A stretch of DNA of 64,000 bases. It comes from Anagrus nilaparvatae (taxonomy: Eukaryota; Arthropoda; Insecta; Hymenoptera; Mymaridae). This document shows positions 1 to 13,890 of the stretch, piece after piece; positions within the stretch are counted from its first letter, which is position 1; every line of letters begins with the position of its first letter. Where the stretch lies: NCBI GenBank assembly GCA_022575985.1, contig JAKSXM010000231.1, forward strand, positions 24,528,501-24,592,500, given 5' to 3'. The position numbers and the translations under genes were made by a program. The notes beneath the pieces are model-generated. The model saw nothing but the letters and a program-made list of their open reading frames with translations, was not told the origin of the DNA and did not search any database.

Positions 1-1565
1 TTTAAATATAAAAAACTTTTTATGTCACTTGATTCACAGTTTATTTCTGAACTTAATAGTGACACGAGAAATACAAAATTTTTGAATTTACAATTGTTTT
101 AACTTAAAAAGTAAAGAACGATGACAAAGTTGACTTCTTACTATTTTAGCGCACGCGCATCGTTCCATCGTTCCACGCGCATTTTTAACAAAAAATCTCA
201 AACTACTTTTTTTTTTTATTTAATTTGGATATAATACCTCATTTATTTCCATGAATGAAAATATAGTTTTTATTCAATATCTCGAATCTGATAATTAATT
301 TTTTGAAATTTTCGATTACAAAATTTTCGTCACAAAAAATACAAAAAGTACCAAATTTTTTTTTTTTTTTTTTGACGTAGTACCTAATTTATTTCTATGA
401 GAGTACTAGTTTTAAAAAATTTCATTTATAGTAATTTTTTGGATATGATACCGAATTTTTTCACAACTATTATGGAATTAAGAGAGAAATGTATATATGA
501 TTGCATGGTTCCCATCAGTGATATCTGTGGCATATTGATATATTAAGCTCATTGTTTGAGGAACCTTATTGCCAGCTAGTTGGCAGTTTATTTAATACAG
601 TGGGTAACAAAAAATTTTTTGAGGTTTAGTATTTAATTATTTAATTAAAAAAAGTTTATAATGTTTTTATAACAGAAAAAACAATTAATATTAACTTTGA
701 AACAATACAACTTTGGAATTTAGAGCTTTAACATATATTTGAAATATCAGAATTAAAACGTAACGCAAACAATTATGAGAAATTCCTTAAACTATATGTT
801 TCATAAGAAAATGTTTTCAAGAATTTTTGAGATAGGAACCCTTTTAAAGAAAAAAATTTTTAATTTTTCTAAAACAAACTTCAGTTCTGATTATTTTAAT
901 TTACAAAATCTTCAGGAAACTATGATCTAATCATAAAAAAATTTAATAGGATTTTTACATAACTGAAAAAAAACTTTTGGGTAAATATTTTAAATAAATA
1001 TAATCTACGCATTTAATAAATTATACAGTCAGAGATATTCAAAAAATTAATTAATTAGTTTTGCACACATTAAAAAAAATTTGGATATAATGCTGGAAAT
1101 ATATAGCTAATAAAATTATTCTTTAGCATAAAAAAATATTTTTATAACAAATATTATGCGAATTCAGTCATAATAAAGAAATTGGACCAACGAAAAATCG
1201 AGAAGGGATATTCACTAATGCTACAATTATTTTTTTCTCGATGCAAATATTTTTGCAATAAAAAGTAAATTTTTAGAAAAATATTGTAAAGACTAATAGA
1301 AATACATACAATATGTTTTTTATACAAAAATTTGCGTAAAAACAAGTCACAAAAAATTAGCAACAGCTAATAAAAAATTTGCTCTTTTAAAGTTAGTTAA
1401 ATTAGACCATAAAAATAAATATTAGAGAAATAATACCTATTTTATATCACATATAATAAAACTTACAATAATATATCACCATATTATAGAATTTTTCTTT
1501 TTTTTAAGTATTATTTTTTTAAGTATCAAATAATTGAAATATAATAATAATAATAAATTTTATTT
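1..1565. other. AT-rich 3' flank of the FAM135 gene
   Basis: No coding region is supported here. About 130-600 is a degenerate copy of a dispersed repeat that recurs at 4930-5745: the shared stretch at the right end includes ATGATTGCATG, a CTGTGGCATATTGA block and a TTGTTTGAGGAAC block. The rest is low-complexity A/T sequence. The 3' UTR and poly(A) site of the gene ending at 1566 must lie here on the minus strand, but AATAAA-like strings are too common in this composition to choose one. Confidence 0.6.
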
Positions 1566-3618
<2,053 letters not shown>

Positions 3619-4571
3619 TGTTACGATATTTTAAGTTATAAATTTTATTAATTTGTTTAATTAATTAATATATAATAATTATTAATTTTACTTTTTTTTT
3701 ATTAATGATTTGACTATGGACGTTTATTAATGGTATACTTTTAATACTCACGCGTGCTGTAATATATATATATATATATATGTATATATATGTATATTTT
3801 ATGTTCGTAACTTTTTAACTGTGTTTGCCTACTTTAGTACTCGTAACTAATAAAGTTACTCGTACCCGGGAAGGCGTGCTTTTAATTATTGAATCAGCAA
3901 ATATATTGTTATTGGATAGTTGAGATAAGATTTATAGGTTTGGATAGATCAGAGGTAGAAGTAAGAACACTGTTAATTTAAATACCAATAAACCCGAAAG
4001 ACGAATATTATTTATTGATAAACACAAATATAAAAACTTAATAAACTAATTACAAATATGACGAAAACTATTACATAAGTATATTGCAAGCTCATATTAC
4101 TAACCGTAATTTTATTAATTAAATTTATATCGTTAATATAAAAATATAGCGTTTACAACTTCGTTGCTAATTTGTTCAAACAAAAGTACTAGCTTTTACT
4201 AAATTCTGGATACAAGAAAGTACGTTCTACTACTAACTTCCTGACACGAGAGAGTACGTTCTATAACTAAGTTCCAACGACAAGAGAGGCCGAAATGACC
4301 AAAACTACTCCTATTTATAGTGATTGAGTGTATTTTTGCCAAATTAATTAAGAGGGGTAAGCCAACTGTCGAAATTTCTTGTAGCGTCTCTTCGCATCCT
4401 TTGCTAATAATTACTTCTGCGAAGTCCTCGATATTCAAATTAGTACCTTTGCTTAGCATACTAATTGCTTATGTCATTACTGACTTTCTAAATCTTTATA
4501 AAAATTCCTTAATATAAAAAATTCCTTAATATAAAAATTTTGTGTCAGCTGGCTTTTATCTCATCATAACA
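3619..4571 (-). mobile_element. Solo LTR of a Ty3/gypsy-type retrotransposon
   Basis: A 953-bp block beginning TGTTACGA and ending CATAACA, flanked by the 4-bp direct repeat CAAC (3615-3618 and 4572-4575). It is a diverged relative of the LTRs of the full element at 25736-36971: they share the TGTTACGA start, the block GCCTACTTTAGT-CTCGTAACTAA, the GTTACTCG-AC-CGGGAAGGC block and a TTATTTATTGATA block in the same order. The intact short target duplication with no internal region is what LTR-LTR recombination leaves behind. It lies in the last FAM135 intron. Strand is given as for the full element, whose coding strand is minus. Confidence 0.8.
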
Positions 4572-4929
4572 CAACATAATAAAGTGTAACGTAAAAATAA
4601 TTTATTTGACTAATTATTCAAATTTTATTTATCGCTCAATATTAAGGAGTGAAGTTTAAAATAATATTTTAGAACGTGACTTTTACGACTATAATTTGTT
4701 GTTTATTAATTTTTAAAAAACATTAATCCAACGTTTTGATTACAATGTAATCTTTTTCAAGGCTGGAATAATATATGACATTAGTTTACAAAAAAATATA
4801 CATAGAAATTTTTTACAAAAAAACTTACAGATGGAATAGTTATTGACAAAACTGTTTTAAAAATATCATAAAACGTTGTGATATGCATAATAACTATGTG
4901 ATAACAGCACTGATGTAAGTATATACTTT

Positions 4930-5745
4930 TGGTTCCTCAATGAGGAACCATTGTGATGGGTCAAATTTCGGTTTTTAATTTTTTGGTATATAAGCACGTT
5001 TTGAGACCTCAGGAAGCTAAAAAACCGGTTTTTAAAAAAAGCATGTGTGTGTGTGTGTGTGTGTGTGTGTTTGTGTGTGTGTATGCATGTAATTGGTGAT
5101 ATTTCACAAACATTATGGAATTAAGAACTAATTTTTTTTTCAAACATTTTTTTACCAAAAAATCTTGAGGTATTTTTTTTTTTAATTTGGATGTAATACC
5201 TTATGTATTTCCATGAAAGTACTTATATTTGAAAGTATGATTTTTACTCGATATCTCGAATCTAATAATTCATTTTTTGGAAATTTTTTCCCCAAAATTT
5301 TCGTCACAAAAAAATTAAAAAAACCCCAAATATTTTTTTCTTTTTGGACGTAGTACCTAATTTATTTCTATGAGAATACTAGTTTTAGAAAGTTCGTTTA
5401 TAGTAATTTTTTGTATCTGATACCGAATTTGTTCAAAATTTTTTCCTCAAAATTAAAAAAACAAAAAAAGTTTTAAAATAATGCAATATTTTTTTTTGAG
5501 TGTAATACTTCATTTAGTTCCATGAAAGTACTTATATTTGAAAATATGGTTTTTACTCGATATCTCGAATCTGATAATTAATTTTTTGAAAATTTGTTCT
5601 AAAATTTTTGATCAAGAAAAAAAACTTTTAAAAGTTAATAGAAATGTATGTATGATTGCATGCTTGTAATCGGTGATGTCTGTGGCATATTGAAGTATTA
5701 AGCTCATTGTTTGAGGAACGTTAGTTCCAGCTGCTGATACAGGGT
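4930..5745. repeat. Dispersed repeat with TTCCTCAATGAGGAA palindromic start
   Basis: Block bounded by GGTTCCTCAATGAGGAACC on the left and TTGTTTGAGGAACGTTAG on the right. Internally it repeats degenerate segments containing ACTCGATATCTCGAATCT-ATAATT (twice) and GTAGTACCTAATTTATTTCTATGAGA. A truncated copy lies at about 130-600 and an inverted fragment at 50345-50450, so this is a multicopy family. A (TG)n microsatellite occupies about 5043-5084. No protein-coding capacity seen. Class unknown. Confidence 0.6.
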
Positions 5746-6686
5746 ATTTTACTTATATTTTTGCGAAAATAAATATAGTTATTACAGTAATCAAAATTAA
5801 ATTTTAATCAATATTTTTAGTTTAGCATGTTATTTTATTATTAATATGTTTTAAGCGTTTTGTCTACATGTGTTTTTTTCTGATCTGTTTTTCTGATCAT
5901 GTACCTCATCAACCACCTTTAACCATCGATGATGCTGACAATGAACATGGTTATCATTTCCATTTCCATTTTATACTTTTCCTTTCTTGTAGTAATGGTT
6001 ATTGGAAAAACTGTTGTATTACTTATTGTAGAATAAATTATATTATTGTTATAAAATCAAATTTTTCAAAATTTATTTTATGTAACGTTATTTCTGAACT
6101 AATTTGAAAATCTAATTATTTGTAATTGAATATGCAAGAATATTTTTTTAAATCATAACTTGATATATTATAACATCCCTGGTGCAAAAGATAACTCAAA
6201 ACTCAGAAATTTTTTTAAAATTTTAGAGGGTAGGGTGAAGGGTGGGAGATCTTTTAAAACGGCGGACCCGCATTAGTCAATTTTTTCGAAAAAACTCCGA
6301 ATTTTTAAAAGTTAAAAAAAAAATGGCTAAAGATTGTTTCCTGGATTTTTCAGGTGTACTGTGCAAGAATTTTTTAGTTATATTTTAAAATTTTCCGACA
6401 CAATTTTTTTAAAAAAAAAATGCCAAATTTTTTAAAATTGAAAAAAAAATAGTTGAATACTATTTCGGGGGATTTTCAGGCATGATGAGCAAGAATTTTA
6501 TACTTAAATTAAAATTGGACTATTTTTTTCTCGAAAAAATACCATTTTTTTAAACTCAAAAAATAATAGCCGAATAATATTTTTGGAGTTTTCACTGATT
6601 TAGGACTATCTTTTAAACCAGGTATTAAATTATTTTTATTAAAACGCAAACAAATTATTAAAGGTTTAATGTTTCTTTTATTGTAG

Positions 6687-7473
6687 AATATGTAAAAAAT
6701 AAATTATACGAAATTCTGGATGGTACTACATTTGGCCAAATAGTATTGGGATATTATAAAAAAAAGTTCTACACAAATTTTTATTTAAATTATTTATGTT
6801 CGTGCATGAGTTTGACAAAGATAGAGCAAACTTTAAGTAATATCATTAAAAGATATTTATACAAAAGCATTTTTTTTCTAATATCTTTTATTTTTACAGA
6901 ATCACTCATGATAGATTAAAGGAATTACGCTAATTGACTATAGAATTATTTCCAAAAGAGAAAAATTTTCATGCTACTTGGTTTGAAGAAAACAAAACTG
7001 ACGAACCCTTAAAAAAAGCCAAAGATTCAGAAACTAATTATTTACATACTACTGATGAAGAAAATGCTTCTGAGCCTGATGAAGATAATTACTTGAAAGA
7101 AATAATGGAAGAAAATAATACAGAAAAGAAAACAATAAGTAAAAAAACGTACAACGTAAAAAGAAGAAATTATCAAAAAACAAGAGGTTCTTTTCTCAAT
7201 TCATATTATCGTTTGCGAAAACTTGTAAAATATGCTGGTTATCTTATTAGTGGAAAAGAATTTGAAGAAACACAGTCTAATTCTGCAGTAAATCATGAAG
7301 CTGAAGGTATAAAAAAATAATTTGATATTCAATAATTTTGTCAATTATTATTAAAAATATTTATAATTTACTATTCTTTATTATACATAGAACTCACACA
7401 TGATTTTATAAAACAATTAAGTTATGCTACAACAGAAGGCCAAATTACAAAAGAAATGGGGAGAATCTTATAA
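6687..7473 (+). CDS. Possible nested gene, 5' part (unrecognised, exon structure unresolved)
   Basis: Open stretches look like exons of a plus-strand gene nested in the FAM135 intron. After a TTATTGTAG acceptor at 6686 comes an open run starting YVKNKLYEIL; after TTTTTACAG at 6899 a frame is broken by TAA at 6931 and then open to 7306. That open stretch is charged, rich in Glu/Lys, with KKTYNVKRRNYQKTRG in its basic second half. A GT donor at 7307 and an acceptor ending at 7390 (TATACATAG) would join a block beginning ELTHDFIKQL that stops at 7471. The in-frame TAA at 6931 and the uncertain link to the later exons mean it may be a decaying gene. I do not recognise the product. Confidence 0.35.
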
Positions 7474-7621
7474 AAAAAGATTGACTATTATTAAATATAT
7501 TAGTTCAATCATTCTTTCCATTGCATTAAATCTGAGTTAGGAGCTAAGCTGATAATTTTATTGCATTTTTTGTAGAAGAAATAATAGTTTTTTGACTTAA
7601 ATTTTTTATTTTAATTTTTAG

Positions 7622-8010
7622 ATTAGCTTCGATATCGAGGAAATTTTTGAAGCTCATATAAAATGTGATAGTAATTTTGGGTCACTGTTCAATCTTAATT
7701 GGCTGCAAATTGCTAATAATGTTTTTAATATATTTTTAAGTTTGAAAGAAGATCATTCAATAAGATTATGGCTTCGGAATTTTGTACAATTTTTTCAACA
7801 ACTAGAATCAGTTGGTAAAGTTTTAATTTATTTTTATCAGAATTACCACATACTGTAACTATTTGGTCATCATTCATTATTTTTACAGAAGATCGTCAGC
7901 AGTGCATTTATTCTCAATCGAAGTTAATTTCAAATTTAGTTTTATTTGGATTAGGATATTATTTTAATTATTCCTATTCTGCAGAAGTGTCGAAAAAGGA
8001 AATAATTTAA
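7622..8010 (+). CDS. Possible nested gene, last two exons (unrecognised)
   Basis: Two exons that join cleanly: 7622-7814 (acceptor TTTTTAG, donor G|GTAAAG) and 7889-8010 (acceptor TTTTTACAG, stop TAA). The join is in phase (193 = 64 codons + 1; 122 = 2 + 40 codons). An AATAAA lies at 8063-8068, which would suit a terminal exon. The peptide starts ISFDIEEIFEAHIKCDS, is amphipathic and contains a hydrophobic stretch (LISNLVLFGLGYYF) near its end that could be one membrane segment. Codon pattern, splice sites and poly(A) signal together argue that this is or was a real host gene. The family is not recognised; its relation to the 6687-7473 block is inferred from proximity and strand. Confidence 0.45.
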
Positions 8011-8980
8011 TCATTTATAATACTAGTAAATATTTATACATGAAATATTTTAAAAATTTGTTAATAAAAAACAAATAATACCATAATTTACTCGATAAAA
8101 GGTCAAAACATTGATTTCTATTTATTTTTTTTGAAAATTTTTACTTTCATGGCAGAATATAACAATAATTCTGTGTACTTAATTGTTTTGTTAGATATAA
8201 ATATAAAAGTAATATTTTATTTTTAAATGTTATTTTTATTTATTGTTTTTATATTTTAAAAACTATTTACTTTGAATATTTCAATAACTGGGTAATTTAT
8301 ATTATTTATTATACCAAATAATTTTTAGTGACATCTAAAAATATTACATATAAAAGTAAAATTTTTATTGAAAACCTTGTTAAATTAAATAAACTGTAAA
8401 GTGTATTCATAAATCAAAGAAACATAAAAAAAAAATGTATAAATCTTTTGTTTTTTTGCATAACCAACAATCATGTAACATGTTCATTTATAACATTTTT
8501 AACGTATTTTAAATCATTAAAGAAAATAAATTTAAATGTAAATGTCATAAGAATTTATTTAAAATCATTATTTACTTATTAAAATGATATTTATATCGTA
8601 AAAAATAATCTTGTTTAGCTGAAAATAATTTTTTTTCCTAAAAAATTTGTATATATACACACAAAAAAAACTCCGGGGAGTCTCAGCCCTGAACTGGATG
8701 TTACACCTACGGAACTCAATGCTTCTCCATGTTATTTTTCTAATTATCAAGCGATAATCAATAAATTACAAATAAAAATAGCCCAAAACATAGTTTTATG
8801 GACTATTTCTACCTAATCATGTTATTTATCAAGTAATATTACTGAATCTATTTCTAAATTTTAAATATTGCTTTATAATTAAAAACCTTCAAGTGAGAGT
8901 TATTTGATATAAAAGTAAATTATTATTCATCTTTCATTTTATTAATTTTGTAATTATCATGTCCAAATAATAATATTTTA
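8011..8980. other. intron sequence, no gene seen
   Basis: AT-rich sequence downstream of the nested gene candidate. About 8670-8745 is a less AT-rich island (GGGGAGTCTCAGCCCTGAAC onward) with no open frame or known motif. Nothing else could be assigned. Confidence 0.5.
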
Positions 8981-8989
8981 TTAATAAAA

Positions 8990-10330
8990 TATAATATATC
9001 GATTGTCCTAGGTATAAAAAAATCAAAAATTGAAAAAATTTCACTCCGTAGTAAAATATATATTGGCCGTCTATAATATGAAAAACTGCAAATATTTTAG
9101 TTCATAATATTGGTGATTTTTATACAAAAAAATTTACATAATAATAAAATATATGTCGGTAGTCCCAGGTATAAAAAAACCAAAAATCGAAAAAATTTCA
9201 CTTTGAAGTAAACTTTATATAGGCGCCCTCTATAATGTGAGAGAACTGCAAATATTTTTTTTATATTCTCGTTAGTTATATATATGAAAAAATTCAAAAA
9301 AAATTTCCTTTATATTAAAATATATTAAATTCCTCTATAATTGAAAAAATTTCATACTGTGATAAAATTCATATAGGCCGTTTGTAATATGAAAAAAATC
9401 CAAATACTTCAATTAACATTATCGTTTATTTTATATATGAAAAAAATCAAAAAAATTTCATCTATAATAAAATATATGTCGGCGGTCCCAGAGTTTTCGA
9501 CCTCTAACTTCTGCAAATAATAAAATGGCCTCCTATAATATGAAAAAACCAAACATTTTTGAAGTTTACTTCTTTCTTGACCTGGTATTTAATATTTTTT
9601 TTTTATTAGTAGTTAAAAATAAAAAAATCATCACGTCAAAAGTAAAACGTTGAAATCATCACGCGAGATATTATGATGAAAATCGTGGATAAAGGTATTG
9701 GAAAGAATCCCTTCTCTCTTCTACCTGATAAAACCGACCGTAAGCGAAAGCTTTACCAGTACCAGTTCGCTGGTAGACGCGATATTGTATAAAGCTAGGG
9801 CGCTCGGATGATTTCAGTGTTCAATTTTTTAGTGATTTAAAATAAATCAATTGCAGAGTTCTTAAAATTTTTATTTCTAAATTTTTTATAAAAATTGTTT
9901 TAGAAAGAAGAAAACTCACCCTTTTTTCTCTTATAATCTTGGTGGTTTTATTTATGAAAATACTCAAAAAAAATTTCCTTTATAATAAATTATATGTCGG
10001 TGGTCCCAAGTATGAAAAAGTCAAAAATTCAAAAAATTTCAGTTTGTAGTAAAATTTATATAAGCCTTCTATAATATGAAAAAAAATGCAAATATTTCTC
10101 TTGTCTTCTCGGTGGTTTTATATACGAAACTTCAAAAATTTTTTTCTATTATAAATAATATGTCAGGGGTCCCAAGCATGAAATATTTAAAAATTAAAAT
10201 AATGTCTCTTTGTAATAAAATTCATATAAGCCATCTTCAATATGAAATAGAAAACCAATATTTGAATTTATATTATTAATGGTTTTATATATAAAAAAAT
10301 TCAAAAAAATTTACCAAGTGATATTTCTAA
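8990..10330. repeat. Degenerate tandem array, units of about 150-160 bp
   Basis: Repeated units each contain a GTCCYAGGTATAAAAA- or GGTCCCAAG-ATGAAA-like start, then AAAAATTTCA, then GTAGTAAAATTTATATAGGC and ATAATATGAAAAA-TGCAAATATTT. Copies are visible near 9007, 9154, 9330, 9482, 10000 and 10158. The array is interrupted by unrelated sequence at about 9560-9960. Short open frames inside it are by-products of the repeat. Confidence 0.6.
9600..9960 (+). promoter_or_regulatory. TATA-Inr core promoter in an LTR-like insert
   Basis: Within the array interruption, TATAAAG at 9788-9794 is followed 28 bases later by TCAGTG (A at 9816), the arthropod TATA plus initiator spacing. The stretch just upstream is less AT-rich than its surroundings and contains a small hairpin ACCAGTTCGCTGGT. 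About 40-50 bases downstream is an AATAAA-like signal (AAATAAATCAATTGCAG). Short U3-R-like organisation suggests a fragment of a retrotransposon LTR. No LTR boundaries or target duplication were found, so the call is inference. Confidence 0.4.
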
Positions 10331-10409
10331 AATTTCTCTTTAGAGTCTTTCTTTGTCAAAACAGCAATGGTGGGCAGGTCGGGTTATCGGATCGGCCTCA
10401 AGTTTTTCC

Positions 10410-11385
10410 CATATTTCTATAACATAAAGATAGGAAAATTCTGAAATTTTTAGCCTTCTAGGTCTTAAACAGCCCGAGTTATCAGCCAATCAAACTCATT
10501 TGGTAGCTCTTGACCAGCGTTTATGCAATAAAAAAATTAATTTTATTGTCAGAAATTTATTTTTTTGTTAAAAAATGATAATAATTAAAAACAGTCTTTA
10601 ACATGGTACATAAGTTTTTGGGCAAAAAAAAAACTTTTTATCGACTAAGCTAATTTTTTTATTGGATAAAGAATAGCCAAGGAAAAAATATTCAATAATA
10701 ATCCAAAACTTTTCTTTTTACTATAAAATTTAAGCGAGTTAGTCATTTTTCAAGATATAATGGCGTTTTATAGCCTAAAATTGGAATTAGTATAAAAATG
10801 GTAGTTTTTGATAGTATCTTTACTTGACCATAACTTGGTTAATTTAGTAATTAAAATAGTAATTATTTTTTTTTATTTAGGACTACTTTTTCCCTGGCTA
10901 TTCGATTCTAAAAGAAAAAAATTCAAATATTTTAACCCCTTATAGAAAATTAAATAAAGAAGTATTAAAAATGTGAAATTATTCTAAAACAGGCCAAAAT
11001 CGACTTTAATGGCCGAAACCAAAATTTTTTTTCGGACAGAACGCTGGGATTCCGGTTGAAAAAAATGTTGAAAAAAAATTTTTTTTTTCAAATGGCGGAA
11101 AATGAGATATTGCGATTTTTCATAAAACGCATTTTCCGGGGTTTTTCCCAAAAAATAATGGCAGAAATGGATTTACTGAAGGTTTCCCAACATATATATA
11201 CTATAATAACTCTTTCAAATTTTTTTTTCAAGCTTATATTTATGATTTTTAACCATTTTCCCGAAAAGCACTAACGCTGGTCGAGAGCCGACAAATGAGT
11301 TCGATTGGCCATAACTCGGGCTGTTTAAGACCAAAAAGGCTAAAAATTTCAGAATTTTCCTATCTTTATGTTATAAAATTTTTTT
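10410..11385. mobile_element. Foldback element with ~115-bp inverted arms
   Basis: The left arm (about 10410-10525) contains TAACATAAAGATAGGAAAAT, TCTTAAACAGCCCGAGTTAT and CTCTTGACCAGCG; the right arm (about 11266-11385) is its reverse complement (CGCTGGTCGAG, CATAACTCGGGCTGTTTAAG, TTTTCCTATCTTTATGTTA). The centre is AT-rich with no convincing coding region; a 72-codon open frame there has no recognisable motif. Exact termini and target duplication were not resolved. Confidence 0.65.
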
Positions 11386-11698
11386 TATTAAATAATTGCT
11401 AAAAATAATATTTTAACCATGAAATAAATAATAAAATGTAAAATCAGGGCCAAACAATTAATCTGACAAAATTTTAATAAAAATTTTTATAAAAATTTTG
11501 GCATATTAACAAATATTTTGAAATAATAACCTAAAAATAAATAATTTGTTTGGTATCAAAATATGCATTAATATACAAATTCGTATTGAAAATTAGTAGA
11601 TTTATTAAATTAGACTAATTTTACGTTTTATTTATTTATTTTATGATTAAAATATTTTTAGTTTTAATATTTAGAGCGTAGCGAGGCCAATCAGCTAG
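11386..11698 (+). mobile_element. Helitron-like 3' end
   Basis: The segment ends GAGCGTAGCGAGGCCAATCAGCTAGT. The GAGCG-AGCGAG hairpin-prone motif a few bases before CTAG, followed by T, is the usual signature of a Helitron 3' terminus. Similar termini occur at 43918-43921 and 50329-50332. The 5' end was not found; the span given is the AT-rich sequence upstream. Confidence 0.4.
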
Positions 11699-11699
11699 T

Positions 11700-12490
11700 A
11701 ACAGTTTTAAAATGTAAAGATGATTTGGGGGAAGAAGATTTTATTAGGTGAATATCAGAAGCTAAAAATATATACAATCAACAACATTTTTTGTTGAAAT
11801 TTGTTTTGTCAGAAAAAATTACTGATCAAGCGGAACATGCTATATGTTATATGAATATTCAGAATCACAGCGAAGTTTTCGAGAAACTATGAAAAAACTT
11901 GGGAAACAAAAGCTAGCCACGATAAGAAAATGGAAGGCGAAAGCATACAAATGTATAATTTGAGATTTAGACAACAATATAATATACTAGAATATGCAGT
12001 ACAAGCTGAGTACGGTAGTAGCTTAAAAATAAAATCAGCAATAGAAATTAAAACTGCAAACGTTTTATAAGTATATATTTCTAACTTGAAGTTAGAAATT
12101 GGGCATCAAGTCCGATCACTTCGCCTATTAACATTAAGCCAATTTAAGAAGAAGTGCCAGAATCAGAGCTTTGGATAAGAGATACCCAAAAAAATAAAAT
12201 ATCCTCTTGTCCTGTTTTAAGTAACCCAAAAATTAATGAAAAGCAGCAAATCAATAAAGAAGTTATATGCAACCACAAAGGAGGGAAAGATACATTGGCA
12301 ACAATGGCCGTCACACTAGTATTACAAAAAGTAATAGTAATTATAATAATAACTCCATTAATGGAAATAATCAAAACAGCTATGGTAGTTTCCAACAAAA
12401 CAACGTAACCCAAAAAACCTCAAATTTTTTCAAGAACTTTAAACTTTTAAGGAAAGAATACATTATAGAACTACAAAATAATTGGGATCC
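11700..12490 (+). pseudogene. Retrotransposon gag-like pseudogene
   Basis: Translated with breaks, the segment reads like an LTR-retrotransposon capsid region: EEDFIR, stop, ISEAKNIYNQQHFLLKFVLS, then a KITDQAEHAI stretch, and after a frame change MYNLRFRQQYNILEYAVQAE. Multiple stops (for example TGA at about 11750 and 11890) show it is dead. A Gln/Asn-rich tail (12154-12490) follows in overlapping frames. Assignment to Ty3/gypsy or BEL type is not secure. Confidence 0.5.
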
Positions 12491-12533
12491 AGGTTAAATT
12501 TTTTAAGAATAAATGCTAGAGTTAATTATATCA

Positions 12534-13185
12534 AAAAAAATGTAAAGGAATCATTAAAAAAAATTATATACAACGTGCCCACGAAAAGATGTAGGGTAAA
12601 CATTTAGAGAAGATGAAACTTATAATAAAAAAAAAGTAAATTAGTGAATTGCCGTATTTTTATGTGCCTTTTCGAATGGTGATATCCAAAATTGGATAAA
12701 TTTTCTATATTTTTCAAAAAAAAATCGATTTTTGCGGAAATTATTTTAAAGTCCGATTTTTTTATTTAAATCATAAAGAAACCTATTAGAAACATATTCC
12801 CTCAATTTCCATACTTAAAAACGAAGTATTTATTGAAAAATCTTAATTTAAAAATCCATATTTTATTAAAATTTTTAAAAATGGTAATTTTTTAAGACCA
12901 CGTGATCCAAGATGACATTATGATGATAAAATAATCAAAATAAAAGGTGAGGTTAGGAACGTGTTTATTTTTTCAAAAATCAAACCTTGTTTAAAAAGAA
13001 TTATATATTTTTAAATCGTGTTTTTATTTTTAAAATAATATTTGTGATTTGTGACTGCAATCTAGAAGTCATATTTTAAAATGTAATTGAAAATTATATT
13101 TTAATAATAATATGTACATTTCCATGCACAAGTATTGAGTCACAACCAGGCCTGGTCACAACGAACATAATTTTTTTTTCGGTAA
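12534..13185. repeat. Dispersed repeat, copy 1 (with 18565-19150)
   Basis: About 600 bp that recurs in the same orientation at 18565-19150. Shared blocks include AAGATGTA-GGTCAAC-like sequence, AAAGTAAATT-GTGAAT, TTTTTATGTGCC-TTTCGA, AAGTCCGAT, CGAAGTATTTATTGAAAAAT, AAGACC-CGTGATCCAAGATGACA and GAGTCACAA-CAGG-CTGG-CACAACG. No coding capacity recognised. The two copies flank the region that holds the R1-like element, but no terminal features connect them to it. Confidence 0.65.
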
Positions 13186-13265
13186 CACACCTAGGAGAAA
13201 ACCCTTATAAGTGTAAAGATTGTGAAAAAGCTTTTTGTACTTCTTTTCATCTGAAAAATTTGCAT
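13185..13265 (+). pseudogene. C2H2 zinc-finger gene fragment
   Basis: 27 codons read THLGENPYKCKDCEKAFCTS and then FHLKNLH: a zinc-finger linker (TGEKPY-like, here LGENPY) followed by a C-x2-C finger with the usual K-AF core. The second half is degenerate: the first zinc-binding His position is off by one. It runs straight into the minisatellite at 13262. This is a lone finger without neighbours, so a captured or decayed fragment. Confidence 0.65.
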
Positions 13266-13890
13266 TATCTAAGAGGCCCTTCGCCTGAATTATCCAAGAG
13301 CTTCTACCAAGCTTGCATTATATAAGAGGTTATCTCGCTTGGATTAATTAAGAGTTCATCGCTTGAATTAATCAAGAAGTTATCCCACTTGCTTTATCCA
13401 AAAGGCCTGCCGCTTGGATTTCCAAGAGTCTTCCTGCTTGTATTATCCAACATGTTATCCTGCTAGGATTACCTGAAAGTCCCCCAGCTTGGATTATCAA
13501 AGAGGCCTCCCCTTAGACTATCCAACAGGTGCTCCGCTTGCATTATCCTAGAGGCCCCTCGCTTGCAATATCCAAGATCTTATTCCGCTTGGATTATCAA
13601 AAAGACCCCCCGCTTGCATTAGCCTAGAGGCCCCCACTTGCATTATTCAACAGGCCCTCTGTTTGCATATTTAAGAGGCCTCCCACATCCATTATCCAAG
13701 ATCTTCCTCCGCTTAGATTATCCAACCATCTCCCCGCTTGCATTTTTTAAGAGGCCTCCCGCTTGGATTATCCAAGATCTTATTCCACTTGGATTATCCA
13801 ACCAGCTCCCCACTTAAATTATCAGAGAAGCTCACCGTTTGCATTATCCTAGTGGCTCTTCGTTTGCATTATCCCAGAGGCCTCACAGTG
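13262..13890. repeat. Minisatellite, ~35-bp units (CTTG-ATTATCC-AGAGGCC)
   Basis: Roughly 17-18 imperfect copies of a unit combining GCTTGCATTATCCAAGAGGC and CTCCCGCTTGGATTATCCAA-like halves. It is markedly less AT-rich than its surroundings. The array begins directly at the end of the zinc-finger fragment; ends near a CACAGTGTAG string at 13887. Confidence 0.85.

Noticed and set aside
5868..6107. His-rich exon at 5.87-6.1 kb as first exon of the nested gene
   Set aside because: HGYHFHFHF is striking, but there is no supporting splice donor in frame or match to a family, and the frame passes into AT-rich sequence; left unassigned.
12154..12497. Independent small gene at 12.15-12.5 kb
   Set aside because: Three overlapping frames of similar length and Gln/Asn-rich composition follow the gag-like pseudogene; best explained as its decayed tail.
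13262..13890. CRISPR-like array
   Set aside because: Repeats are imperfect and directly adjoining without unique spacers, and the context is eukaryotic; it is a minisatellite.
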